From Thereva unica (lineage: Eukaryota > Arthropoda > Insecta > Diptera > Therevidae): a stretch of DNA of 64,000 nt. Where the stretch lies: positions 92,306,070-92,370,069 of the forward strand of contig OX465282.1 of NCBI GenBank assembly GCA_949987705.1. The letters are read 5' to 3'. Position 1 is the first letter of the stretch. Each line of letters opens with the position of its first letter. Below the pieces are notes generated by a model, which made no database searches, was not told the origin of the DNA, and saw only the letters and a list, made by a program, of their open reading frames with translations. The position numbers and the translations under genes were made by a program. Positions 1 through 11,704 of this stretch are shown one piece after another.

Positions 1-849
1 TTCGTGGCCAACCCAATTTCATTTCCTTCGCCTGATTTGGCCGTCTATCCTTTCTTGCACTGCACCATAGTTCTTCGTTTGAAATTCTATCTTGCCAGCG
101 GATTTTTAGGATACGACGCAGGCATTTGTTGATGAAAACTTGTAGGCGCCCTATGATCAATTGGGTGACTTTCCATGTTCCGCAACTGTACAAAAAAACT
201 GCTTTAACGTTGGAGTTGAACAGCCGCAGTTTGGTGTTAGTTGAAATCTGTGTTGATCTCCATATGCGGAACAGGAATGCATATGCGCCTCGTGCTTTAT
301 TTATTCTAGAACTGACATCTTCTTCTGCAACATCATTTTCGTCAATAATACTACCGAGGTAGCAGAATTTATCTACCAGTTCCACGTCACGATTATTCAG
401 TGCTGTCCGTTCAATAGTGTTTGCATTTATCCGCAGTTCTTTTGTTTTAGTAGGATTTAGCCTTAAACCTGCTGGACTACTTTCTGTTGCGAAATTGCTT
501 AACATGTTTTTCAGGTCCTGATGTCTGTGGGCCAGCAAACAGATATCATCCGCGTAGTTGGGATCCTTAGGACGATCTAGCAAACCCCATTTTATGCCGC
601 CTGTTTTACTATCTAGAGCGCTGACAAGGATGTCATTTATTACTATAAGAAATAGTGAATGCGAAAGTAGGCATCGTTGTCATACTCCTGAGCTCACCTC
701 GAAGCTGTCGGATAATTTTCCTTTGTGGAGAACTCTGCGTTTAGAATTGTTGTATAGGGCTTTTATCAATTCTACTATTTTATCAGGCAGTGCACGTCGT
801 CGTATTGCCTGCCATATAAAGCTCCTATTAACCGAGTCGAACGCTTTCT
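1..849 (-). pseudogene. RTE-type non-LTR retrotransposon, reverse transcriptase palm to 3' part
   Basis: Read on the minus strand, this encodes the second half of an RTE-like (craniofacial-development-protein-2-like) reverse transcriptase. It starts right after the FVDYEKA motif with FDSV and runs through SDSFEVSSGV, a catalytic YADDICLL box near 560, the KTKELRIN segment, CYLGSIIDEN, and the C-terminal NEELW region typical of RTE elements, then leaves the left edge of the window. One in-frame TGA follows the SGV motif where family members have an Arg codon (CGA to TGA decay). I see no other break in the palm. The N-terminal half lies at 1374-1852, beyond a MITE insertion. The family call comes from motif order, so assignment to RTE rather than a close sister clade is tentative. 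Confidence 0.75.
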
Positions 850-1373
850 CAAGGACGTAGCCAACATTTTGCTTCGGAGGGGGTTATTGTAAGAATCATA
901 ATAATGACCTGTGTAAATAAGACCGTTCCTTCTTCCTCTATACTTTTTTTATACACATAGTCATCTAGATATTTTTCTTTTCTTCGCGCATTTAAGTAAA
1001 TGAAAATTACAAATAAATAAACATTGCGCACATATGAATAAAACATGCACTAATGTATTTTGCGCATGAAAAATCGACTTTTGAGCAATCTCAGCTCGTT
1101 AGGTTCGAGCTATACATCGCTGCCGCAAAAGTATTTCTAAGAAAAATAAAGCGATTTGAATGGTGTTCTGCCTATCTCAAATTTAGTATAAAATTTAAGA
1201 AAAATTATTATTGCATATGGACCACGTTTAAGCGAAATAGAGGGGAAGTTTATATGCATAAATTTCAAAAATTATGCTATTATTTGATTATTTGATTTTT
1301 CATGTTATCTGCCATGTTTTTTTCTTCGGGAGGGGTTCAAACCCCCAAAACCCCTCACCTGGCTACGTCCTTG
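850..1373. mobile_element. hAT-like non-autonomous MITE (524 bp), 8-bp TSD
   Basis: The ends are CAAGGACGTAGCCA and TGGCTACGTCCTTG, a perfect 14-bp terminal inverted repeat. An 8-bp direct repeat CGCTTTCT flanks it at 842-849 and 1374-1381. The CA...TG ends and 8-bp TSD fit the hAT superfamily. The interior is AT-rich with no transposase frame. Short G-rich or C-rich tracts follow each terminus and add imperfect subterminal symmetry. It interrupts the RT coding sequence exactly within the conserved YEKAFD motif, so it is younger than the RTE copy. Confidence 0.85.
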
Positions 1374-1852
1374 CGCTTTCTCATAATCTACGAAAGCAAG
1401 GTAAAGGAGGGATCGGAATTCAATAGACTGCTCCACTATTATTCTCAAGGTATTGATATGATCAATGCATGAGCAGCTCTTCCTGAACCCGGCCTGCTGC
1501 CTCCTAAGAGTTCGGTCTACTGCCTCTCTTATCCTAGATAGTAATATATGGGGCAAAATTTTACCCACAGTAGATAATAAACAGATGCCTCTCTCATTGT
1601 TAGGTCCCCCTTTTTTGGTATTTTGACTATGATACCTTCAGTCTAATCCTCCGGAAAGGTACAGGTGTTCCATGCTATTTCCAGGACTGGCTGAAGCGCA
1701 TCGGCTATGGGGCTTGAATCGGCTTTCAACAATTCTGGCGGGATGCCATCTTTGCCAGCTGCTTTACCATTGGCCATTGCACGAATTGCGCTAGTATTTA
1801 CGAAAATCATACAATCGAGGCTACAGAAACATCGAGGGCAAACAAGCCGCAA
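1374..1852 (-). pseudogene. RTE-type reverse transcriptase, N-terminal part
   Basis: Minus-strand reading gives AIRAMANGKAAGKDGIPPE, the RT motif upstream of the fingers, in the frame ending near 1643. After a frame change it continues with LSRIREAVDRTLRRQQAGFR, the CSCIDHINTLR motif and LAFVDYEKA, ending at the MITE border. This is the 5' continuation of the RT at 1-849. At least one frameshift near 1620-1640 and the MITE make it non-functional. Upstream, the minus-strand element is broken again by a plus-strand RT fragment before its endonuclease appears at 2641-2920. Confidence 0.75.
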
Positions 1853-1857
1853 AGAAG

Positions 1858-2643
1858 AAGCTGGATTTTGACCACATCGAGGATGTATTGATTCGCCCTC
1901 CGTCAGCTAATGGAAGAAATAATTCGTTGCGACAGTCGAACTGTAGTCGTTTTCATCGATTTCAAATGCGTTTTTGGTTGCATCGATTGGAACAGCTTGT
2001 GGAGAGCCTTGAAAACCGAGCACGTGTGTTTGAAAATCATCCAACCTCTCCAATCATCTTACGATGGCTCAACCAGCAGCGTTCGTATTTGATGGACGAC
2101 TCGAACTTCGATACGACAACAACTTCGTAACCGACTTAATGTTCGCCGACGATAGCGCCGTTTTCGCTGACACGGATGTCGAAGTAACGCCCATCTTATA
2201 CGACACTTCCCGCATCGCCCAGTCATACGGGTTAAAAATCAATGCGGACAAGACCAAAGTACTCACAACAGACGGATCTGGGGCCAGTGTTCATCTCGAT
2301 GGAACCCAAATCGGACAGGTTCCGATGTTCAAATATTTGGGATCATTAGTTGAGGAAACAGAAATGACATCAACGGCCGACGTTCACAGGCGCATCGGCC
2401 AGGCAACAGCAATATGCGCTCAAGTGGTGCATATGGAAACGAACAAATATTTCCATCAAAACAAATGTACGCTTTTCTGAAAGTTGATCCTTCCGATTCG
2501 TCTTTTTGGATCGGAAATGTGGACACTGCTCAAACTGGTCGTCAACAAGCTCGAGGTCTTCCAACGCGATACTTGAGGCAGATCGTCGGTGTCTCACTCC
2601 GCGATCGCCTTCGAAACGGGACAGTCAGACAAAGATGCGATTA
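1858..2643 (+). pseudogene. Non-LTR reverse transcriptase fragment, family R (copy 1)
   Basis: This plus-strand fragment carries VVFIDFK...IDWNSLWRAL, then NFVTDLMFADDSAVFADTD with an intact FADD catalytic box, IAQSYGLKINADKTKVLTT, GTQIGQVPMFKYLGSLVEE, and a C-terminal SLRDRLRN block in another frame. It is 5'-truncated and has several frameshifts (after 2092, near 2400 and near 2480). The same family recurs at 18700-19430 with matching motifs, so this is a repeated element. It lies between the endonuclease and RT pieces of the minus-strand RTE element, which suggests insertion into that element. The family resembles RTE-like elements, but I cannot fix the clade. Confidence 0.7.
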
Positions 2644-2920
2644 GCAGACATCATACCTGGGATAGGCATTACGTTCCCGTTCAACTACTTCGAAGAATAC
2701 TTCGTTTTCATTTTCTGCAAGGGCGTGAACGTTTATGAGGTTGATGCTCGCACAGCAAGGGTGCATAGCCTTTCGTTTTTTGCTTTGAATCCGAAAATGG
2801 TACACTCCACTCTTTTGCTTACCATAAAAGCTATCCGAGCACAGCATAGTTACCTGTGGCCCAGATACGGGGGATATGATCGCACTTCTTTTAGTATGGA
2901 ATAGTTGCGGCACGTGCATT
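2641..2920 (-). pseudogene. RTE-type apurinic-like endonuclease fragment
   Basis: The minus-strand reading contains INLINVHALAENENEVFFEV, which matches the central motif of RTE APE-type endonucleases (a beta strand ending in NVHAP, then an E-rich FY segment). The catalytic N-terminus and the C-terminal SDH region are missing. Orientation and order (endonuclease upstream of RT on the minus strand) suit the same element as 1852-1. It is a relic without catalytic competence. Confidence 0.55.
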
Positions 2921-4975
2921 TATTAAAATGATATGTTATTCCTATTCCGTTGATGACTGACCATTTCAAAAATTACTGACCCGCGAAAATTACTCAGCTC
3001 CACCCACCGCGCCTTCATTGCCCACACATTTTAACCATTGGAATGGAGACATGCAACGGTCTCAAGCAGCAGTAAAAGCTCGGTAGCACATAGCCCATTA
3101 TACTCTCCACAGCCGCCCGTCATATACCTTTCACGCCATCTGCAGGGTCTTGTAATTACTACTATCAAGGCCGAGCACTTAGATCGCTTTATAGATTGCC
3201 TAACTCAATTTTTGTTTGGCACTTAACTCTTTATTGATGCCCAGTCTTCAATTTACCACCGCAAAATCGTCAAATGGCCTCCTAAAATAAAAACGAAATT
3301 TGATGACAGAAAGTTCTCTGCAATCAATTAATTAATTTTGTTAAACGCGTCCTGAAATAGCTACAACAAAACTTTTAAATGAAAACGTTGCACAGAAATT
3401 AATTCACTCATTGCTCATCCAGTTAACAAAAACGATGGTTTACGTAATTTGGATTGATGGATTATGCATAAATATAACAAGCAAAATAATCCTGGTTAAT
3501 TCAAGTACAGGTTTTTGTGGGTATCTTTGGTAGTAGGTACCTAGCAACGAGCACTCATTTTCTGGTGAGTACATAAACGCATAAACGAGAAAAATCCATC
3601 ACAATAAAATCCATAAATCCTGACATGGCATTAACATTTGAAAAGATGTAATAACTTAAAATAATCTTCAAAAGTAGCAACAACAACGGAACATAAGGGC
3701 ATTAAGTACTTTAGTAAACATATATTTTTTCATGCCTGTTACCTACTGATGTAAGATTATCTTTGACAAAATCTCCGATATCCCAATAAAACGAATCATT
3801 CTGACACTTTTTATCTTCTAAATCGGGTGATTTAGAGCCGGTATTTTGAGTAAAATTCAAGGAGAATATCCGACAAGAAAGCCTCCTTATATGTAAGGGG
3901 GAATAAAGCTGATAAAGGCATCAGGAGGAAAATTTCGTAGAAGTAAACGTAATGGCAAGATAACCGTCCCGGGCTGAGAAGGTTGATGAGTTATAAATGG
4001 ACCATTTCTACGCCAGATGTGGTTCGCTTTATCTAAATTCTAAAAAGGGACCGATAATATCCCTCAGCCCACCTGCGAATCATTCGGCTCGAATCTTGTC
4101 CGCCTACCTGCCGCCCTGTATGTCTCCCCACCAATGCCCCCCGTCCAGAAATTGTATTTCACAACAACTCTGCAAAAAGCTTTCAGAACAGAAAATGACG
4201 GGGCAATAATAACCGAACTAAATGAGAACGTTATACGTTACCTGGAATCCTGGAATCCATTATCCCTTTTGTTGTATACCCTGAACAGCATTAAGTATTC
4301 ATACACAGAAGGCATTAAGTCCTCAAACGATGTGTAAATGGATTTGTGTTATGCTACTGCCGCGCTGGTGTTCCACTGAATGCTCCAAGAACAAAAGGAT
4401 GACTAGGATCCTAGGGTGTGAGCCCCATCGGGCGTTGTACCTGAAACAAAAGTCGCATTAACGACAAGGTCCTTGCCTACCCAAGACATATTTTGACCAA
4501 GGAACCCAGCTTGAATTTCATGTCTTCGGTACTGGGAATGTGGGGGCCTGATATGGATGAACCCATTCTGGCCGTGTTCACTTTAATTTTATTGCTTAAA
4601 AATATGGCAACACTCTGGCAATAAATTTTCATTTTTCTCTTTCGTTGTTATATTTTTTTGGCGTTTTGTTGTTGCTGTTGCTGCTTTTGCTTGGTCGGTT
4701 TTCTCCCCGTGCTTATAATTCAGGGTGGAGAAGGCCCAAAAATATGCCAAGCACTTCTTCATCCGAGAGGCTTTCCTTTTTTGGGTGTAATTAAGAAAGC
4801 TAATTTCAGGATAAATTTATTATCTTGCAACCAAATTAAGACGTCTTTGAAAAATTAAAATGTATGGCAATGCTTTCGAGAACTTATGTTTTTGCCAGTG
4901 TTGTGGCACCGTTCATGGTATCAAATGTGTACATCAAAATTCGACTTTGTTATTCTGCCGCCATCGTAAAATGTG
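2921..4975. other. Gene-free AT-rich stretch
   Basis: I see no coding sequence with recognisable motifs. Short frames here (for example 3997-4209 and 4658-4858) lack codon structure or family motifs. A short GTTGTTGCTGTTGCTGC run near 4665-4684 is a trinucleotide microsatellite. Confidence 0.5.
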
Positions 4976-5084
4976 TTTTTTTTATTTTTTTATTATTATT
5001 ATAAGGGATGAGGGGGCAACCCATATGGTGAACACTGCGGCCAAGTTAGGCCTATTGTGTAGGTGTCCCCACTAGCGGAACAGA

Positions 5085-6125
5085 CTATCGGCCTTCCGGA
5101 TGAAGGCAAGAAGGTCTTTAATTGATGAAGACCGGACTTGAGCAGGGCTCAAGAACTCTCTGATAAAAGTTCTTCTTCTAAGCCAGATCAGAGCAGGACA
5201 TTCACAAAGAATGTGTGTTGAAGTCTCGTCGCCTTCCAAGCAGAGTCGGCATTCTGTCTCTTTGAGACAGTCCTAGGTTGTGGAGGTGGTACCGCAATCC
5301 AACATGGCCAGTGAGATAACCCACCAGCAGCCTTAGGCCCGCTCTGTTTAGAGTGATAGTGCCCCTTAAGGCAAAGGGTCTTATAAGATCTTTAGCCTGT
5401 CTAAGACCTGGGACTGACTCCCAATAGGCTAGGTTTATTCTCTTAATCCACTCTTCTATCAAGGACTTGGAGGTGGACCAAGAGATGCCACAGAAGGGTT
5501 CTGGGCCCTGGAACAACGTCTCAGACCCCTCCCTCGCGAGGCTGTCTGCAGCCTCATTTCCCTCGATACCCCAGTGTCCGGGGACCCAGCAGAGCGAGAC
5601 CTCGTTTCTTCTGGTCAGGACCTGGAGTACGTCAAAACACCCTGCTACTAATTGGGAAGAAAACTTCCACGTTGAGAGTGCCTTGATGGCAGCTTGGCTG
5701 TCAGAAAAGATTTTAATGTTGGCGCCTTTCAGACCTTTCTCAAGGTTGAGCCTAGCGCAGGTCGCAATGGCATGTATTTCAGTCTGGAAAACAGAGGGCC
5801 ACTTACCCATTGCAATCGAGACCTTGGAGTTGGGTCCTGCGACACCAGCCCCTGTGCCATGTTCCATCTTTGACCCGTCAGTGAACCAGTGGAGATGTTT
5901 AGGATCCCCAGGAAGAATAATTTCCTCCCACTCAGAGCGATCCGGGATAATCGCTCTGAATTTCCTTTGAAACCGCAGTTGACTAACCATATGGTCGGAT
6001 ACGCGGCAAATGGAAATGCTTGGGATATTTTTAAGGATATCCATGTGTCCTTTGACCGTATGGGGCCAGTTGGATGAGATCTGAAGTCTCAAGGCACCTA
6101 TGACGGCGGATTTCCATAATAAAGA
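5085..6125 (-). pseudogene. LOA-1 ORF2 C-terminus: RNase H and zinc finger
   Basis: This is a type I RNase H domain, with HWFTDGSKMEHGTGAG (first Asp), VFQTEIHAIA (Glu), FSDSQAAIKAL (Asp) and CWVPGHWGIEGNEAADSLA (final Asp). It is followed by RAGLRLLVGYLTGH and a CRLC...THILCEC zinc-binding C-terminus. In such elements RNase H removes the RNA template after first-strand synthesis. There is a frameshift just inside the BEL junction (about 6090), and another near 5265 that moves the CCHC motif to a different frame. The RT part of the same ORF is on the far side of the BEL insertion, and the 5-bp duplication GATGC (6126-6130 and 14641-14645) marks the cut. Confidence 0.8.
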
Positions 6126-6130
6126 GATGC

Positions 6131-6524
6131 TGTTTAATATCCGGGTCTAACCGACCACTTCCAAATAATTGTTCTATTGGTTTTCAAACTGCTTCCTGAC
6201 ACCGATATTTTCTTCACACAAATCAGGCACAGATGAGCTTAAGATTTCCTGGGTTTCAAATTGCTTCTTGATTGACAAGATAATTTCTTCATACAAATTA
6301 TGCAGCGATAAGGTTTAGATTTTAATTGGTTTATTTAGTATAAATATAATTTTATTTTTAAATAATACAAAAATTCCTTCTTGACTGCTCCGGGTTTGAA
6401 TTTCTATTAAATTTTTTGTTTCTAATATTAATTTTTATGATTTACAGTGATTACTACGATTGATTTATTTATGTAAAGTAGTTTTTAAATTAAGAATAAC
6501 AAAGTGTCGAGTTATTCTTCAACA
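6131..6524 (-). repeat. BEL-1 3' LTR
   Basis: It begins TGTTTAATATCC and ends TTCTTCAACA on the plus strand. By eye it matches the other LTR throughout, except in the first ~32 bp (CCGGGTCTAACCGACC here, CCCGGTTAGACCCC there). Such near-identity means recent insertion, because LTRs are identical when formed. The left flank is GATGC (6126-6130). Confidence 0.92.
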
Positions 6525-6538
6525 TTCTCCCCCACCTT
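6525..6538 (-). promoter_or_regulatory. BEL-1 polypurine tract
   Basis: On the minus strand the sequence AAGGTGGGGGAGAA directly abuts the 3' LTR. A purine-rich run at this place primes plus-strand DNA synthesis in LTR retrotransposons. One T interrupts it. Confidence 0.75.
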
Positions 6539-6774
6539 GAACGGTTAGTTCAACCTGAACATACTGCATATCCGACTTCTTCGAGATATTGATGACATCC
6601 GTCAGGTTCAAGATTAAAGCTTCTCGTACTCATGGGTGGAGATGGTTGAGCACCTTATAAACATTTGCACATATAATTACTTAAATTCAACTTTCGATAG
6701 TGAACAAAATCCATGAGTAGTCCCGTCTCAAACATTCAAAACTAATTCTACATTATTATTTTATATGTACTAAT

Positions 6775-9700
6775 CTAAGTTGTATCCGCAGGCACGGACT
6801 CTACCGGTAGCAAGCAAATCTTTGTCACAGGGCGCTTATATTCGCCATCACGCGTTTTCACAGTTACTACTCGAACAAGTTCATCCCGTCCGGGGTGAGC
6901 TTGCACAACTCTTCCAAGTGCCCATTGGTTGCAGGGTAAATTTTCATTTTTAATCAAAACAAGATCTCCGATCTTCAGGTTATCCGAGATTCGAAGCCAC
7001 TTAGGTCTTTGCTGAAGCCTAGACAAGTATTCTGAACTCCAAGCTCGCCAGAAATCTTGTTTCAAACGTTGCAGAAGGTTCCATCGATTTAAAGAAGTTA
7101 ATTTGCATTGGGTTAAATCCTCCTCAGGAGGAGCTAATAAAGAGTCTCCTATCAAGAAATGGCCTGGGGTCAATACTCGGGTATCCAAAATATCATCCGT
7201 CATAGGACAAAGCGGGCGCGAATTTAAACATGCTTCTATTTGAGTTAGAAGGGTAGAAAGTTCTTCGTACGTAAGTTTAGTGTTGCCTGCAATGCGTTTC
7301 AGGTGGTATTTTATAGACTTGACTCCGGCTTCCCATAACCCTCCAAAGTTTGGGGACGCCGGAGGAATAAAATGCCACTCGATGCCTTGAATGCCGAAAG
7401 TTTGAGCTGCCTGATGAGTGGCTTGTTTGATAGCTGCCTTAAGGTCTAGATCAAGTTTACGATTAGCACCTACAAACGTAGTTCCACAATCGCTATAAAT
7501 CCGCTGACACATAGCTCGGCGAGCGAGGAATCGCCGTAAGGCCGCAATAAAGGCATTTGTGGTGAGGTCACTCACTGTTTCGATATGAATTGCCTTAGTA
7601 GAGAGACACACAAATATCGAAACATACCCCTTATAAGTTCGACAACCCCTGATATGAGAAGATCGAATGTGAAAGGGACCAGCGTAGTCAATTCCCACGT
7701 AAGTGAACGGACGGCTGGGTCTCACTCGTACCGCTGGTAAAGTTCCCATTAGCTGATTTTGCACCTTACAGGCATTTTTAAAATACGGGATACAGTGTTG
7801 GATATACCTCTTTACCATCTTACGGCCGTGAAGGAGCCAAATTCTCTTTCGTATCAGCGACAAGGTGAGAGTAAGACCTCCGTGCAAACAAGCAAGGTGA
7901 GCTTCTTTGATAAGCAGATCGCTGAGATGGCTGTTTGGCGGCAGAATGACCGGGTGTCTTTCATAATACGATAAGTCAGAATTTGCTAGTCGGCCTCCAA
8001 CCCGTAAAGCTCCTTCTTTATCCAGAAATGGGTGAAGGTTTAGAAGCTTACTAGATTTATGTAAAGGGTGACCTTTCAATAAAAATTCCAATTCAGCTGA
8101 AAAATACTTTCTCTGCTCATGCAATATCCAGAAACGAGCTTCACCTAGCATGTTAGCGCTAATAAAGGGTTGGTGAGCACAGCCACGACACCTGTTTGCA
8201 AAAATCTTGCACAGGGCGGTAACTCGCAGAAGTCGTGAAATTGAAGAGAAACGAGACAGAATTTCTAAATGCTCTTCCTTTGAAGCTTGGGACAGAAACG
8301 TTTTCACGGGCTTAAGCTCGAGTATATCGGTGTCAAGCTCACAACCCTCAAACTTATGTGGCCAAAAAGGCTCAGATTGCGACAACCATGGGGGGCCATG
8401 CCACCAAAGCTTGTCCTTTAGGGAATGAGGTGATGAAATCCCTCTGGATGCGTAATCGGCGGGGTTATCGGCAGATGATACATGTCTCCATGCTATAGGA
8501 CCCAAGTTGTTAACAATTTCGGAAATTCGATTGCTGACAAATGTCTTAAAGATGTTTGGATGGCGTCGAAGCCATGACAGGACAATTGTCGAATCAGTCC
8601 ACGCGAAAACTTTCACATTTGGACCTGACACAGGAGGTAAAAACTTTTTTATAAGCTGAGATAGCAACACGGCACCGCACAATTCTAATCTTGGCAAAGT
8701 TATTGACTTTACAGGGGCCACTTTGCTCTTTGCACTTATTAAATGGACCTTTATACTAGTGTTGGTTTCAGACCGTATATAGAGAACTGCGCCATAAGCC
8801 CTTTGTGAAGCATCGCAAAAGCCATGTATTTGAATCATACTTTCGGGGTTTGCATCAATAAAACGCGGAATAGAAACACCTTTAATTTCATTTAGCATGG
8901 TGACGAACTCCAGCCATTTTAGGGAAATTTCGTGCGGCACCGCGTCATCCCAATCCAGAGCTTCTTGCCACAAGCTTTGGAGTAACAATTTAGAGGATAT
9001 AATTACGAAAGAAAGCAACCCTAATGGGTCATATATCCTAGCAATTGTAGACAGAATTTTCCGTTTTGTAAAGGGTTGTTGAGTGCAGATGGGCCGTACT
9101 ACATAGGAGAAGAAATCAGTAGAAGGTATCCATTGCATGCCAAGAGTTCTTACTATTTGCTCTTTATTCAACAAAACTGATTGAGCTGAATTGCATTGAT
9201 CCTTTATAATGTCGTTAAGAATTTCCGTATGATTTGATGCCCATTTTCGAAGTTCGAATTTTCCGCATTTCAGTAATGAGTCGATTTGAGTTCTAGCAAC
9301 CATCGCTTCTTGCAAGGTGCTTCCCCCTGAGAAAAGATCATCTACATAGAAATCCCGAACTAAAATCTTTGCGCCCACGGGAAACTTTAGTCCCTCGTCC
9401 TTTGCCAATTGGTGAAGTGAGCGGATGGCCAAGAAGGGAGCACTAGCGACCCCAAATGTGACTGTCCTCAGGCGATAATCTGCGATTGGACCATTGGGTT
9501 GAGGACGCCAAATTATTCTTTGATAATCGCTGTCACCATCTTCTACTAGTACCTGTTTATACATGCGAGCGATGTCCGCCGTGAACACATATTTGCGCTG
9601 TCTCCACTCAGTTAGTAAAAGAGAGATGTCGCGTTGTAACGGTGGTCCTGGAAGTAAACGATCATTCAATGAATACCCGTTGGATGATTTGGAGCTTGCG

Positions 9701-10085
9701 TCAAACACAACTCGAGTCTTTGTCGTAAGACTTTCCTCCTTTTGTACGGCATGGTGGGGCAAATAAAAGATTTCACTCCCGAGATGATTGGGTTGTGGCT
9801 CTTCAATTCTTTGCATGTGGCCATCTTCTAAAGATTCTTCCATAGCCTTTTTGTAGTCCTCATATAATTTAGGATATCGCTTGAAGCGATTTTCGAGACT
9901 GCAAAATCGCTTAAGCGCAATTTCCCGCGAATTCCCGAATTTTTTCTCCCCTATCGGTAAGGGGGCGAATGGTAATTTAACGATGTATCGTCCTTCTGAA
10001 TTCCGAGTATGATTTTCTTGAAAAGAAGTTTCGCAAAGCGCATCTTCCACCGAAGGTAGTATAGGGGCTCTAATTTCTTCCAATT
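6775..10085 (-). CDS. BEL-1 Pol part: reverse transcriptase, RNase H, integrase
   Basis: About 1,100 codons are open to a stop at 6775. In order: RT with TKTRVVFDAS and the catalytic FYVDDLFSG (about residue 245); RNase H with FCDASQRAYGAVLY, LPRLELCGA and WTDSTIVLSWL; an integrase zinc region HLACLHGG...HCIPYFKNAC; a DDE core with GIDYAGPF, YSDCGTTFVGA and FGGLWEAG; and a C-terminal tail with GDLVLIKN. In the zinc region the usual second Cys of a CxxC pair is Tyr (CIPY), a likely loss of a zinc ligand. The first codon read as a start is really Leu within a longer frame. The true ORF continues into gag-protease beyond the nested CR1-like element, so this part has no start of its own. Confidence 0.9.
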
Positions 10086-11558
10086 AAACAATGCGCCTCA
10101 CCTTTGGCTAAACCTCTGCGCAAACTTTTTGCCCTATCATACTCTTCCGGAGTTTATCCAGACTCTTGGAAACTTGCTCATGTGCAGCCAATACCGAAAA
10201 AAGGTAACTCCAGCCTTCCCTCCAACTACCGCCCAATAGCAATCACTTCTATCCTCTCCAAAACCATGGAGACGATAATTAACAAAAAGCTTATGGGATA
10301 TCTAGAATCCAACCAACTTATAAACGACAAACAATACGGCTTCCGACAAAAAAGATCCACTGGTGATCTTTTAGTTTGCCTTACAGAACACCTCAATCGA
10401 AGTTTGCATGGATCTGGTGAATCTAGTTTGGTTGCTTTGGATATCTCCAAGGCTTTTGATAGAGTATGGCACTCAGCCTTGTTAGCTAAACTCCAAGCTA
10501 TTGGAATTGACTCGCTTCTCTATAAGTGGGTTGAGAGTTTCCTTTCCGGCGGTTCAATTAAGGTAGTTTTGGATGGCGTCAAATCTGAATCTCACCCCAT
10601 CTCTGCGGGGGTCCCCCAGGGGTCAATTTTATCACCGGCCCTATTTCTTATCTTTATAAATGACCTTCTTTCAATCCCCTCCAACCCACTTCTCAGCTTC
10701 GCTGACGACGGTACTTTACGGTACTCATACAGCTTCGATACAAGACAGACACAAGCCAGATCCTGTCTTGATGATCGTGAACTAATGTTCAACTCTATTA
10801 AAAAAGACATCAAACTAATTCTAGATTGGGGAGAGAAGAATCGTGTCGAATTCAACCCCTCCAAAACCAAGTACTGTCATATCTCAAAAAAGAAGTTCAA
10901 CACCTCACCATCCTTGACAGTGGATGACGTTGAACTAAAGGCCGACCCATCCCTCCACATCTTAGGCGTGACATTAGCCAAAGACTTGCGTTGGAATGAT
11001 CACATATTCCAAATCGCCAAACAAGCATCCCAGTGTTTGGGATTTCTTAAGAGGTGCAAGTTCCTCCTCCAGCCATCGGCCCGTGCTGTTATTTATAAAT
11101 CCTACATTCGGCCTCTTCTCGAATATAACTCCCTCGTTTGGGGCGGTGCTCCAATAACCACCTTAGCATGGTTAGATAAGGTCCAAAAAAGGGCCCTTAA
11201 GTTAATTAATGACGATTCCGCTTGCTCCACCATCGACCCCCTGAGCCACCGTAGGAATGTAGCAGCACTGACAAAATTTTATCGCTACTATCATAGTGAC
11301 TGTTCCTCCGAGTTAAACGCTCTCCTGCCTCCACGGCAATCTTATACCCGCAACACCAGATTAGCCCACTCGTCTCATTCCCTTCACCTGCAACTACCCC
11401 TTTCACGCACTCAACAAGATATGAATTCGTTTGTAAATAGAACAACTCGACTGTGGAATAATCTCTCGCAGTCGGTATTTCCGAGCTCCTACAACATCCA
11501 AGAGTTCAAACGCAGGGTTCATTACCACCTTCTTCAATACCCCCCCGTACCTTTATAA
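10086..11558 (+). CDS. Reverse transcriptase of the nested CR1/jockey-like element (partial)
   Basis: The frame is open from the truncation point to TAA at 11556-11558, about 490 codons. RT motifs in order: PIPKKGN, NYRPIAITSILSKTMETI, QYGFRQKRST, LVALDISKAFDRVWH, GVPQGSILSPALFLIFINDL, catalytic LLSFADDGTL, NPSKTKYCHIS, LHILGVTLAKDLRWNDHI. The thumb and C-terminus (RPLLEYNSLVWGG, TTRLWNNLSQSVFP) follow. The endonuclease is missing because of 5' truncation, so the copy cannot move by itself. The RT domain has no stop or frameshift, so it is young. No genuine start codon is visible; the reading begins within the ORF. Confidence 0.88.
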   Translation, partial: KQCASPLAKPLRKLFALSYSSGVYPDSWKLAHVQPIPKKGNSSLPSNYRPIAITSILSKTMETIINKKLMGYLESNQLINDKQYGFRQKRSTGDLLVCLTEHLNRSLHGSGESSLVALDISKAFDRVWHSALLAKLQAIGIDSLLYKWVESFLSGGSIKVVLDGVKSESHPISAGVPQGSILSPALFLIFINDLLSIPSNPLLSFADDGTLRYSYSFDTRQTQARSCLDDRELMFNSIKKDIKLILDWGEKNRVEFNPSKTKYCHISKKKFNTSPSLTVDDVELKADPSLHILGVTLAKDLRWNDHIFQIAKQASQCLGFLKRCKFLLQPSARAVIYKSYIRPLLEYNSLVWGGAPITTLAWLDKVQKRALKLINDDSACSTIDPLSHRRNVAALTKFYRYYHSDCSSELNALLPPRQSYTRNTRLAHSSHSLHLQLPLSRTQQDMNSFVNRTTRLWNNLSQSVFPSSYNIQEFKRRVHYHLLQYPPVPL

Positions 11559-11704
11559 TCCTTAACCTATTCCCCCCACCCCTCCCCCGTACTAAGCTTA
11601 CTGCTAGACATTGCACCATGACGTGACAAATGACATGACGGACTAGTAGTACAAAGGGTGACTCCTGAGCTTAGAACTACCACATAAAAAAAAAAAAAAA
11701 AAAA
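11480..11704 (+). terminator. 3' UTR and poly-A tail of the nested CR1/jockey-like element
   Basis: After the stop at 11558 comes a C-rich stretch, then GTAGTACAAAGGGTGACTCC and a pure A run (11686-11704). The A run ends at the BEL sequence. Its length is consistent with little decay since insertion. Confidence 0.6.

Larger units (their letters stand above)
10086..11704 (+). mobile_element. 5'-truncated CR1/jockey-group non-LTR element inside BEL-1
   Basis: A plus-strand RT frame is followed by a 125-bp 3' UTR and a poly-A tail (about 11686-11704). The element starts abruptly at the break in the BEL coding frame. AATT flanks it on both sides (10082-10085 and 11705-11708), a possible 4-bp TSD. 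5' truncation plus a poly-A tail is the normal outcome of target-primed reverse transcription. A relic of the same 3' UTR (TACAAAGGGTGA..CCTGA..TTAGAA.TACCACAT) recurs at 21480-21535. Confidence 0.88.

Noticed and set aside
5467..5970. 167-residue plus-strand frame
   Set aside because: Shadow of the LOA-1 RNase H coding sequence on the minus strand.
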